From Pseudomonas marginalis (GTDB taxonomy: Bacteria > Pseudomonadota > Gammaproteobacteria > Pseudomonadales > Pseudomonadaceae): a stretch of 64,000 nt of DNA. The stretch lies in assembly GCF_900105325.1 (NCBI RefSeq), contig NZ_FNSU01000001.1, forward strand, positions 806,001-870,000. The letters run 5' to 3'. Of this stretch, positions 46,188-54,360 are shown one piece after another. A program made the position numbers and the translations under genes. The notes under the pieces are model-generated. The model was not told where the DNA came from and made no database searches. It saw only the letters and a program-made list of their open reading frames with translations. Numbering within the stretch: the stretch's first letter is position 1; the number at the start of each line of letters is the position of its first letter.

Positions 46188-46883
46188 ATGAGCATCATGC
46201 GGACAGCTCTACCCTTGGTTCTGCTAACCGGAGTATTGACAGGTTGCGCAGGCTTGCAAAAAACCGATTGGCCTACCTGTGCCGCTGTTGGCGGTGTGAC
46301 CGGTGCGGCGATCGGTGCGACTGAAAGCTCGGCCTACGCAGGCTATGGCGCGTTGCTGGTCGGCGGTATGGCCGGCGCCTATTGCTGGGTGCACGGCGAT
46401 GGCGACGAAGATGGCGATGGCGTGCCGGACAGCCGCGACAAGTGCCCGGGCACCCCGAAAGGTGTGCAGGTCGACGCCAATGGTTGCCCTCCGGCGCCGC
46501 CAGCGGCGGTGGTCGAGGAGGTGGTCGTGGTCAAGGAAGAAACCATCGTGATCCGCGATGTGCACTTCCAGTTCGACTCGGCCAAGTTGACGGCAGCGGA
46601 TAAAACCAAACTCGACACCATTGCCACGCGCCTGAAACAGGAAGCCCCGAGCGCCCAGCTACGGGTCAGTGGTCACACCGACAGCGTCGGTAAAGACGCC
46701 TACAACCAGAAACTCTCGGAAAAACGTGCCCATTCGGTCACCGATTACCTGATCGGCGCCGGGGTGCCCCGCAGTGCCTTTGTGTCTGTCACCGGGGCGG
46801 GCGAAAGCCATCCGGTCGCCGACAACAAGACCGCTGAAGGCCGCGCCCTGAACCGCCGTACGGAAATCCAGATCAACCGCTGA
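46188..46883 (+). CDS. OmpA-family lipoprotein with thrombospondin type-3-like loop
   Basis: A 231-residue outer-membrane lipoprotein started at ATG 46188 behind CAGGAG. Lipobox LTGC (about Cys20); a glycine-zipper-like segment (GGVTGAAIGATESS to GGMAGAYC); a calcium-binding DGDEDGDGVPDSRDKCPGTP motif; then an OmpA C-terminal peptidoglycan-binding domain with VSGHTDSVGKDAYNQKLSEKR. It should anchor the outer membrane to the cell wall. Transcribed away from the DUF6231-like gene; followed by a strong hairpin. Confidence 0.93.
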   Translation: MSIMRTALPLVLLTGVLTGCAGLQKTDWPTCAAVGGVTGAAIGATESSAYAGYGALLVGGMAGAYCWVHGDGDEDGDGVPDSRDKCPGTPKGVQVDANGCPPAPPAAVVEEVVVVKEETIVIRDVHFQFDSAKLTAADKTKLDTIATRLKQEAPSAQLRVSGHTDSVGKDAYNQKLSEKRAHSVTDYLIGAGVPRSAFVSVTGAGESHPVADNKTAEGRALNRRTEIQINR

Positions 46884-46890
46884 CAGCCCT

Positions 46891-46915
46891 TGCCCCTGTG
46901 GGATCCACAGGGGCA
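46891..46915 (+). terminator. hairpin downstream of the OmpA lipoprotein
   Basis: TGCCCCTGTG (46891-46900) and CACAGGGGCA (46906-46915) are perfect 10-base arms around GGATC, eight bases past the stop. Only TT follows, so it may be a weak terminator or 3'-end stabiliser. Confidence 0.6.
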
Positions 46916-47035
46916 TTGCCGGCCACCCTCGCTTGAACCGCTCCCTCTCAAGTTTTTTGAACCTTCACTGGCAAATCGCCTGTAGAAGTCGTTACTGTGC
47001 GTCCAAAGAAAAATTTGAAAACACTCAGGAGCCCC

Positions 47036-47797
47036 ATGATGCGTAAGGTTTTTCTGTTGGCCCTGTTGGTCAGCCCCGTTGCCCTGGCCCAGAGCGTCAG
47101 TGTCGAAACGAACTCATTGATGCGCCTTCCCTCCAGCACCAGTGTGTTGCAACTGGAGCGCCTGGACGTGGCGGACTACGGCACGTTGCTGATTCCGGCC
47201 ACCATCAGCCAGGTCACGGTGGATGAACTGCACCTGGGCCGCGACGCACGCATCGCGATTGTTCCTGGCAATACCGCGCTGCAATTGCAGGTGCGGCATG
47301 CGCACCTTGAGCATGGCAGCCAGATCACCTCGCGCGGTGCCCCCGGTACCCATGAAAAACCGGCCAAGGCCGGGCGTGACCTGACCTTGCGCATCAACGC
47401 GCTGACGGCTGAAGAACTCTCGGTGGATGCCCGTGGCGGCGCCGGTGCCCAAGGGTATGCCGGGCTGGATGGCGCCAATGGCGTGGATCCTGGGTGTACC
47501 TGGGGCTCGGCGGGGCGCGGTTTCAATGGCGATAACGGCGGCGATGGCCTGCCGGGTGGGGCGGGTGCACAGGTTCGCGTGGAATTGCCGAAGGACTTCC
47601 CGGCGGAACACATCAAGGTCTGGGTGGATGGCGGTGCTGGCGGTTTGGCCGGTACGGCCGGCAAGCCGGGCAAAGGCGGGGAGTCCAAAGGCTGCCTGGT
47701 GTACCGCGCCGATGGTGGCGAGAAGGGCCGCCCAGGGTTGGAAGGGCAGCCGGGGCCAGCTGGGCCTGCGGGTACCGTGACTATTCAGCGGCTCTAA
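47036..47797 (+). CDS. secreted collagen-like Gly-rich protein
   Basis: A 253-residue exported protein; the start is ATG 47036 or 47039, behind CAGGAG. Signal peptide ends at PVALAQS. The N-terminal half (residues 20-130) is a beta-rich region of unknown type. The C-terminal half has Gly-X-Y-like blocks (GAQGYAGLDGANG, GDNGGDGLPGG, GKPGKGGE, GRPGLEGQPGPAGPAG) broken by a non-collagen segment and two Cys that could form a disulfide. Surface adhesion or matrix role is possible but unproven. Confidence 0.85.
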   Translation: MMRKVFLLALLVSPVALAQSVSVETNSLMRLPSSTSVLQLERLDVADYGTLLIPATISQVTVDELHLGRDARIAIVPGNTALQLQVRHAHLEHGSQITSRGAPGTHEKPAKAGRDLTLRINALTAEELSVDARGGAGAQGYAGLDGANGVDPGCTWGSAGRGFNGDNGGDGLPGGAGAQVRVELPKDFPAEHIKVWVDGGAGGLAGTAGKPGKGGESKGCLVYRADGGEKGRPGLEGQPGPAGPAGTVTIQRL

Positions 47798-47807
47798 GTT
47801 CTAAAGA

Positions 47808-47863
47808 GCTGCAAGCTGCAAGCTGCAAGCTGCAAGCTGCAAGCTGCAAGCTGCAAGCTTCAA
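47808..47863. repeat. tandem heptamer array GCTGCAA
   Basis: Seven exact copies of GCTGCAA are followed by one variant copy GCTTCAA, then GCTTGCAGCTTG as an inverted tail. It lies between the collagen-like gene and the convergent CopD-like gene. The array has no spacers, so it is not a CRISPR; it is a simple tandem repeat likely to vary in copy number. Related words occur at 22619-22708. Confidence 0.9.
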
Positions 47864-47884
47864 GCTTGCAGCTTGTGGCTGTAC

Positions 47885-48349
47885 TCAAAACATCGGCCGA
47901 GCCGATGCAATCGCCACCACCACCAACCCCACGATCAGGTTGATCCCCACCAGCTTGCGAATCTGCCCCAGTGCAGCCGCACCCGCCGGCCAATCCTCAG
48001 CCGTCACCGCCGCCTTCAGCTGCGGAAACTTCAGCGCCTGGATGCGGATAAACAACGCCGTCATCACCAGATACAAACCCATCATCACCTGCACATAGCG
48101 CGGTGCGCTTTCAAACCCGCTGAACCGTAGGTGCAGCAGGCCGACGCCGCTGATCGGCAAAACCAGCACTGCCACCCATACCCACACGAAAAAACGTTGA
48201 AACACATTGGCCCACAGCTTGAGTCGGGCAGGGCCCTCAAGGGCCGCCATAGCGGCGGGGCGCAGGATCATCCAGGCGAAAAACATGCCGCCGACCCAGA
48301 TCAGGGCGGCCAATACATGCAGGGTGTAAACGAGGCTAAACGCGGTCAT
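47885..48349 (-). CDS. CopD family membrane protein
   Basis: A 154-residue integral membrane protein with four predicted helices. The N-terminal LHVLAALIWVGGMFFAWM is the family signature with the His that may bind copper or haem, followed by RFFVWVWVAVLVLPISG and VMMGLYLVMTALFI. It is divergent from dinG by 99 bases. The family is related to the copper-uptake protein CopD; a role in metal transport is inferred only. Confidence 0.88.
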   Translation of the reverse strand: MTAFSLVYTLHVLAALIWVGGMFFAWMILRPAAMAALEGPARLKLWANVFQRFFVWVWVAVLVLPISGVGLLHLRFSGFESAPRYVQVMMGLYLVMTALFIRIQALKFPQLKAAVTAEDWPAGAAALGQIRKLVGINLIVGLVVVAIASARPMF

Positions 48350-48448
48350 TGTGGTACTCCGTTCTGCGCGGGATTAATTAGCGGGGTATGATAGCTGCCG
48401 ATCCGAACCACTGAAAATTTATCCAGCGTTTTTTGCGCCCGACTATCC

Positions 48449-50593
48449 ATGATCAGCACTGAACTCAAAACCACGATCCAGGGCGCCTACACGCGTTTTC
48501 TCGAAGCCAAGAGCTTGAAACCGCGCTACGGCCAACGCCTGATGATCGCCGAAGTGGCCAAGGTCCTCGGGGATATCGACACCGATGACGAAGGCCGCCG
48601 CGAAGGTGAGCCCGCCGTCGTGGCCGTCGAAGCCGGCACCGGTACCGGCAAGACCGTGGCCTATAGCCTGGCTGCGATCCCGACCGCGAAGGCCGCCGGC
48701 AAGCGCCTGGTGATCGCCACTGCCACTGTCGCCCTGCAGGAGCAGATCGTCTACAAAGACCTGCCCGACCTGATGCGCAACAGCGGCCTGAACTTCACCT
48801 TCGCCCTGGCCAAGGGCCGTGGCCGCTACATGTGCCTGTCCAAGCTCGACGTGCTGCTGCAGGAAGGCCACGCGCAAACCGCCACGGCGTCGCTGTTCGA
48901 GGAAGAAGGCTTCAAGATCGAAGTGGATGAGGTCAGCCAGAAGCTGTTTACCAGCATGATCGAGAAACTGGCCGGCAATAAATGGGACGGCGACCGCGAC
49001 AGCTGGCCCACCGCCCTCGAAGATGCCGACTGGGCACGCCTGACCACCGACCACAGCCAGTGCACCAACCGCCATTGCCCCAACTTTGGCCAGTGCGCCT
49101 TCTACAAGGCCCGCGAAGGCATGGGCAAGGTCGACGTGATCGTTACCAACCACGATATGGTCCTGGCCGACCTGGCCCTGGGCGGCGGTGCCGTGTTGCC
49201 GGACCCGCGTGACACCCTTTACGTGTTCGACGAAGGCCATCACCTGCCCGACAAGGCTATCGGCCACTTCGCCCACTACACGCGCCTGCGCTCCACCGCC
49301 GATTGGCTGGAAACCACCGCGAAGAATCTCACCAAATTGCTCGCCCAGCACCCGCTGCCCGGCGATTTGGGCAAGCTGATCGAACAGGTGCCGGAGCTGG
49401 CGCGGGAGATCAAGACCCAGCAACAGTTCATGTTCAGCGCCTGCGAACAGGTGGCCGACTTCAAGCCCGGCGAAGATGTGGAAGGCCGTGAGCGCCCGCG
49501 CCACCGTTTTGTCGGTGGGATGATCCCCGAGCATATGCGCGAAATGGGCATCGAGCTGAAGAAAGGCTTTTCCCGTCTTACCGACCTGTTCACCCGCCTG
49601 ACTGACTTGCTCAAGGAAGGCATGGACGGTGAGGTCAACATCGGCATCGCCAGCAACCAGGCCGAGGAATGGTATCCGCTGTTCGGCAGCCTGTTGTCCC
49701 GTTCCCAGGGCAACTGGGAGCTGTGGACGGCCTTTACCGTCGAAGACCCCGAAGACAACCCGCCCATGGCCCGCTGGCTGACCCTGTCGGAAAGCGGTGC
49801 GTTGTTTGATATCGAGGTCAACGCCAGCCCGATCCTTGCCGCCGAGATGCTACGCCGCAACCTGTGGAACGTGGCGTACGGCTGCCTGGTGACCTCCGCC
49901 ACGCTGACCGCCCTGGGCACCTTCGACCGCTTCCGCATGCGCGCGGGCTTGCCGAAAAAGGCCGTCACGGCGGTGGTGCCAAGCCCGTTCCATCATGCCG
50001 ACGCCGGTGTGCTGCGGGTGCCCGATCTCAAGGCCGATCCACGGGATGCGCCGGCGCACACCGCTGCGATCATCCGCGACCTGCCCTCCCTGGTGGAAGG
50101 TTCGCGCGGCACCCTGGTGTTGTTCTCGTCGCGCAAACAGATGCAGGACGTGTTCGACGGCCTCGACCGCGACTGGCGCAAGCAGGTGTTTATCCAGGGC
50201 AACCTGTCCAAGCAGGAAACCCTGAACAAGCACAAGGCGCGTGTCGATGGCGGGGATTCCAGCGTGCTGTTCGGCCTGGCGAGTTTCGCCGAAGGCGTGG
50301 ACTTGCCCGGCGCCTACTGCGAACACGTGGTGATCGCCAAGATCCCGTTCTCGGTGCCGGATGATCCGGTCGAGGCCGCATTGGCCGAATGGATCGAAGC
50401 GCGGGGCGGTAACCCGTTCATGGAGATCTCGGTGCCGGATGCTTCCTTGAAGCTGGTGCAGGCCTGCGGTCGCTTGCTGCGTACCGAGGAAGACCGGGGC
50501 ACCATCACCTTGCTCGACCGCCGCCTGGTGACCCAGCGCTACGGCAAGGCGATCCTGAATGCGTTGCCGCCCTTCCGGCGCGAAATTTCTTAA
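48449..50593 (+). CDS. dinG: ATP-dependent DNA helicase DinG
   Basis: A 714-residue iron-sulphur superfamily 2 helicase of the XPD group, unwinding DNA 5' to 3' and resolving R-loops and D-loops. Walker A is EAGTGTGKTVAYS (near residue 60). The four cluster Cys are in RYMCLS and CTNRHCPNFGQC (residues 120-220). Walker B is VFDEGHH. Motifs VI (ACGRLLRTEEDRG) near residue 670 and SATLTALG are intact. A stand-alone gene here; LexA control cannot be judged from the short upstream gap. Confidence 0.95.
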   Translation: MISTELKTTIQGAYTRFLEAKSLKPRYGQRLMIAEVAKVLGDIDTDDEGRREGEPAVVAVEAGTGTGKTVAYSLAAIPTAKAAGKRLVIATATVALQEQIVYKDLPDLMRNSGLNFTFALAKGRGRYMCLSKLDVLLQEGHAQTATASLFEEEGFKIEVDEVSQKLFTSMIEKLAGNKWDGDRDSWPTALEDADWARLTTDHSQCTNRHCPNFGQCAFYKAREGMGKVDVIVTNHDMVLADLALGGGAVLPDPRDTLYVFDEGHHLPDKAIGHFAHYTRLRSTADWLETTAKNLTKLLAQHPLPGDLGKLIEQVPELAREIKTQQQFMFSACEQVADFKPGEDVEGRERPRHRFVGGMIPEHMREMGIELKKGFSRLTDLFTRLTDLLKEGMDGEVNIGIASNQAEEWYPLFGSLLSRSQGNWELWTAFTVEDPEDNPPMARWLTLSESGALFDIEVNASPILAAEMLRRNLWNVAYGCLVTSATLTALGTFDRFRMRAGLPKKAVTAVVPSPFHHADAGVLRVPDLKADPRDAPAHTAAIIRDLPSLVEGSRGTLVLFSSRKQMQDVFDGLDRDWRKQVFIQGNLSKQETLNKHKARVDGGDSSVLFGLASFAEGVDLPGAYCEHVVIAKIPFSVPDDPVEAALAEWIEARGGNPFMEISVPDASLKLVQACGRLLRTEEDRGTITLLDRRLVTQRYGKAILNALPPFRREIS

Positions 50594-50691
50594 GCCATCG
50601 TGGGCGAATTCGCCCACTTCGTGGTCTATCTCACTGCTATCGATTTATGTCATCAGGCTATTTACCGGCCGTTTGGGAGAACCTTGTTCGT

Positions 50692-52989
50692 ATGATTCGC
50701 ACGCTGCCCGCCCTTTTTGCCCTGCTGTTCACTGCGCCGTTGATGGCCGCGCCCGCGGGGCAACAGACATTGTTCAACTTCGTCCGGCCTGCCGATGTGG
50801 TCAAGGTGGCGACCCAGGACGCCAGCCTGCCGCAATACAACGCCGAACAAACCCCCGAAGGCGAGGTGTTGCGTCGCATCACCTTCAACCCGGCCGCCGA
50901 GCCGAGCCTGGTGCTCAGCCCACAGGCCGGTGCCTGGGATTGGTCGCAGTCCGGCGCCATGAGCCTGCGTATCCAGAGTGCCATGGACTGGGCGCTGACC
51001 CTCTACGTCAAGGTGCAGAGCAGCGATGGCAAGACCCTGGTCAGCCGCATCGACCTGCCGGCCGGCCCCGCCCAGACCTTGCTGGTCCCGCTGCAAGCCA
51101 ACTCGCCGTTGAGCCAGGGCATGAAGGCCGGCCCGCCGATGCCGATCAGCGTGGATGGCCAGCGCGTGTTGCTGGCCAGCAGCGCCGGCGAGATCGACCG
51201 TAGCCAGGTGGTCTCGGTGACCCTGTCGATGATCAAGCCCAACGCCGCGCAAAGCATCCTGCTGGAACGCTTTGGTGTGCAGGACAGCGAGCCGGTGCTG
51301 AAGGCGGCCTACAGCGAACTGGTGGATACCTATGGCCAGTCCACCCGCGCGCGCTGGCCGGAAAAGATCAGCAGCGACGAACAGCTCAAGGCGGCCGCGG
51401 CAAAGGAGCAAACCCAACTGCAGGGCTGGCTGGCCGCGCGTGATAAATCCGCATTGGACACGTTCGGCGGCTGGAACAAAGGGCCGGCGTTCAAGGCCAG
51501 TGGCTTTTTCCGCACCGAAAAGCGTGACGGTCGCTGGTACCTGGTGACTCCGGAAGGCCATCCGTTCTATTCCCTGGGTGTCAATACCGTGGCCCCGGAC
51601 AACAGCCAGACCTACGTGGCCGGTCGTGAGTGGATGTTCGCGGCGCTGCCAAAGGCCGGTGAACCCTTCGACAAGTACTACGGCAGCGGCGATAACCGCA
51701 CCGGCAATGGTGCGGGTGAAGGTCGTGGCTTTGCTGCCGGGCGTTGGTACGATTTCTACGGCGCCAACCTGCAGCGTACTTATGGCGGCGAAGGATTTGA
51801 CCAGAAACGCTGGGTGACCCATACCCTTGATCGCCTGCAAGCCTGGGGTTTCAATACCGTCGGCAACTGGAGCGACGGCGCGTTGGCCACTGCCGATCGT
51901 GTGCCGTACACCTTGCCGCTGTCGATCGTCGGCGACTACGCCAGTATCAGCACCGGCACCGACTGGTGGGGCGGCATGCCCGATCCGTTCGATCCGCGTT
52001 TCGCCATGGCGACCGAGCGCGCGGTGGCCATTGCCGCCCGCGACCACCGCGACGACCCCTGGCTGATCGGCTTCTTTGCCGATAACGAACTGGCCTGGGC
52101 CGGCCCCGGCGATGATCCGAAATCCCGCTACGCCCTGGCCTACGGCACCTTGCGCATGACCACCGACGTACCGGCCAAGCGCGCGTTCCTCAAGCAATTG
52201 CGTGACAAGTATCGCAACGAGCAAGGCCTGTCGAAAGCCTGGGGCATCGAGTTGGCGGGGTGGGAGCTGATGGAAGACCCGGGCTTCGAACCGCCGATGC
52301 CCAACCCTGAGCACCCGGAAATCGAAGCTGACTTCAAATACTTCCAGAAGACCTTCGCCGATGCCTACTTCAAGACCATCTCCGACTCGCTGAAATGGCA
52401 CGCACCCAACCAACTGCTGCTGGGCGGGCGTTATGCGGTGAGTACGCCTGAAGCCGTGGCGTCGTGCGCGCAGTATTGCGATGTGCTGAGCTTCAACATG
52501 TACACGCTCAAACCCCAGGACGGCTATGACTTTGCCGCGCTGCGCGCCCTGGACAAACCGGTGTTGATCACTGAATTCAACTTCGGCTCTGCGGACCGTG
52601 GCCCGTTCTGGGGCGGCGTGACCCAGTTGCCTAGGGAAGAAGAGCGTGGCGTGGCATATGCCAACTTCCTCAAGCAAGCCATGGCCGAGCCTTCCATTGT
52701 CGGCGTGCACTGGTTCCAGTACCTGGACCAGCCGGTGACCGGCCGTTTGCTGGACGGTGAAAACGGCCACTTCGGCCTGGTGGGCATCACTGACGTACCG
52801 TTCCAGGGGTTCGTCGACAGTGTGCGTAGAAGCAACCTGGCGGCGGTGGATCAACTGGGCAAGGAAGCGGAAAAGGCCAAGGCCGCCAGCACGGTTCATG
52901 AAAGCGAAGGCAGCAAACCTGGACGTGAGGGCAAAGGCCCGGGACAGGGCGCCGGACACGCCGGTGGGCATTCGGGAAATGGTCATTGA
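50692..52989 (+). CDS. secreted agarase/beta-galactosidase-like glycoside hydrolase
   Basis: A 765-residue exported enzyme; the ATG at 50692 starts a signal peptide ending AAPLMAAPAG. After a beta-rich N-terminal domain (about 25-240) comes a TIM barrel with candidate acid/base Glu466 in FFADNELAWAG and nucleophile Glu628 in VLITEFNFGS, the layout of clan GH-A (GH42/GH50-type). SYSLGVNTV-like PFYSLGVNTVAP begins the barrel. The last 35 residues are Gly/His rich. Substrate unknown: agar-like galactan or an exopolysaccharide. The first reading of beta-agarase is only family-level. Confidence 0.85.
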   Translation: MIRTLPALFALLFTAPLMAAPAGQQTLFNFVRPADVVKVATQDASLPQYNAEQTPEGEVLRRITFNPAAEPSLVLSPQAGAWDWSQSGAMSLRIQSAMDWALTLYVKVQSSDGKTLVSRIDLPAGPAQTLLVPLQANSPLSQGMKAGPPMPISVDGQRVLLASSAGEIDRSQVVSVTLSMIKPNAAQSILLERFGVQDSEPVLKAAYSELVDTYGQSTRARWPEKISSDEQLKAAAAKEQTQLQGWLAARDKSALDTFGGWNKGPAFKASGFFRTEKRDGRWYLVTPEGHPFYSLGVNTVAPDNSQTYVAGREWMFAALPKAGEPFDKYYGSGDNRTGNGAGEGRGFAAGRWYDFYGANLQRTYGGEGFDQKRWVTHTLDRLQAWGFNTVGNWSDGALATADRVPYTLPLSIVGDYASISTGTDWWGGMPDPFDPRFAMATERAVAIAARDHRDDPWLIGFFADNELAWAGPGDDPKSRYALAYGTLRMTTDVPAKRAFLKQLRDKYRNEQGLSKAWGIELAGWELMEDPGFEPPMPNPEHPEIEADFKYFQKTFADAYFKTISDSLKWHAPNQLLLGGRYAVSTPEAVASCAQYCDVLSFNMYTLKPQDGYDFAALRALDKPVLITEFNFGSADRGPFWGGVTQLPREEERGVAYANFLKQAMAEPSIVGVHWFQYLDQPVTGRLLDGENGHFGLVGITDVPFQGFVDSVRRSNLAAVDQLGKEAEKAKAASTVHESEGSKPGREGKGPGQGAGHAGGHSGNGH

Positions 52990-53071
52990 TTCATTGTTGA
53001 CGGGTTCACAAATCCCACAATGGCTGGAACAATGTCGGCCACTTTTTACGGTGTTTTCCTAGGGGGCTTAG

Positions 53072-54217
53072 GTGCAGGTTCAGGGTCATTACGAGCTCCA
53101 GTTCGAAGCGGTGCGTGAAGCGTTCGCCGCGTTGTTCGATGACCCGCAGGAGCGTGGCGCCGGGCTCTGCATCCAGGTCGGCGGCGAAACCGTCGTTGAC
53201 CTGTGGGCCGGTACCGCCGACAAGGACGGTACCGAGGCCTGGCACAGCGACACCCTCGTCAACCTGTTTTCCTGCACCAAGACCTTCACCGCTGTCACGG
53301 CCCTGCAACTGGTGGCCGAGGGCAAGTTGCAATTGGACGCGCCAGTGGCCAGGTACTGGCCTGAGTTCGCTGCTGCCGGTAAGGAAAACATTACGCTGCG
53401 CCAATTGCTCTGCCATCAGGCGGGGTTGCCGGCAATCCGCGAGATGCTGCCCACCGAAGCCTTGTACGACTGGCAATTGATGGTCGACACCCTGGCAGCC
53501 GAAGCCCCGTGGTGGACGCCGGGCCAGGGCCATGGCTACGAGGCGATCACCTACGGCTGGCTGGTCGGCGAATTGCTGCGCCGCGCCGATGGGCGTGGGC
53601 CGGGTGAGTCCATTGTGGCGCGGGTGGCACGGCCGCTGGGGCTGGACTTCCACGTGGGCCTGGCCGACGAAGAGTTTTATCGTGTTGCACATATAGCGCG
53701 CAGCAAAGGCAATATGGGCGATGAAGCCGCGCAGCGTTTACTGCAAGTAATGATGCGCGAGCCCACCGCCATGACGACGCGGGCATTTGCCAACCCGCCG
53801 TCTATTCTCACCAGTACTAATAAACCTGAATGGCGACGCATGCAGCAGCCGGCGGCAAATGGTCACGGTAATGCGCGTAGTCTGGCGGGTTTTTATAGTG
53901 GTTTGTTGGACGGTAGTTTGTTGGAAGCCGACATGCTCGAAGAATTGACCCGTGAACACAGTATCGGGCCGGATAAAACATTATTGACACAAACCCGCTT
54001 CGGGCTGGGCTGCATGTTGGATCAACCACAGTTGCCCAATGCTACATTTGGCCTTGGCGCCCGTGCGTTCGGGCATCCAGGCGCCGGCGGCTCGGTGGGT
54101 TTTGCCGATCCTGAGCATGATGTAGCGTTTGGTTTCGTGACTAATACATTGGGGCCTTATGTACTTATGGACCCACGGGCACAGAAGTTGGTCGGAATAT
54201 TGGCCGGTTGTCTGTAA
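53072..54217 (+). CDS. beta-lactamase-fold serine hydrolase (family VIII esterase type)
   Basis: A 381-residue class C beta-lactamase-related hydrolase without a signal peptide, starting at GTG 53072 after AGGGGG. The SxxK motif is in LFSCTKTFTAV (near residue 70), the Tyr of the YxN-like motif in AITYGWLVGEL, and HPGAGGS replaces the KTG-like box. Such enzymes (EstB type) hydrolyse short-chain esters. It follows the glycoside hydrolase by 82 bases on the same strand. AT-richer codons appear around 53790-54000, unlike the rest. Confidence 0.88.
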   Translation: MQVQGHYELQFEAVREAFAALFDDPQERGAGLCIQVGGETVVDLWAGTADKDGTEAWHSDTLVNLFSCTKTFTAVTALQLVAEGKLQLDAPVARYWPEFAAAGKENITLRQLLCHQAGLPAIREMLPTEALYDWQLMVDTLAAEAPWWTPGQGHGYEAITYGWLVGELLRRADGRGPGESIVARVARPLGLDFHVGLADEEFYRVAHIARSKGNMGDEAAQRLLQVMMREPTAMTTRAFANPPSILTSTNKPEWRRMQQPAANGHGNARSLAGFYSGLLDGSLLEADMLEELTREHSIGPDKTLLTQTRFGLGCMLDQPQLPNATFGLGARAFGHPGAGGSVGFADPEHDVAFGFVTNTLGPYVLMDPRAQKLVGILAGCL

Positions 54218-54315
54218 ACCCCTTGCTGTTTCACATTTTTTTGTTACAAAGGCAACTATAAGAAGGCGCTGAACGAAATGATGTAACTTTAATGTTCTGT
54301 AAGCGTCTGTTTAAC

Positions 54316-54335
54316 GGGTCATCGAGACCCCCGTT
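54316..54335 (+). terminator. weak hairpin upstream of the WW-motif OmpA gene
   Basis: GGGTC (54316-54320) and GACCC (54326-54330) enclose ATCGA and are followed by CCGTTTCTTTTC. It could end the esterase transcript. The 143-base gap holds no gene. Confidence 0.4.
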
Positions 54336-54360
54336 TCTTTTCTCATTTTGTGGATATCTC

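Noticed and set aside
47808..47876. Possible CRISPR-like array
   Set aside because: Units are seven bases, directly abutting, with no spacers and no cas genes nearby; it is a simple tandem repeat.
50662..52986. A 774-codon minus-strand frame opposite the glycoside hydrolase
   Set aside because: No start signal, no domain, mirror image of a complete gene.
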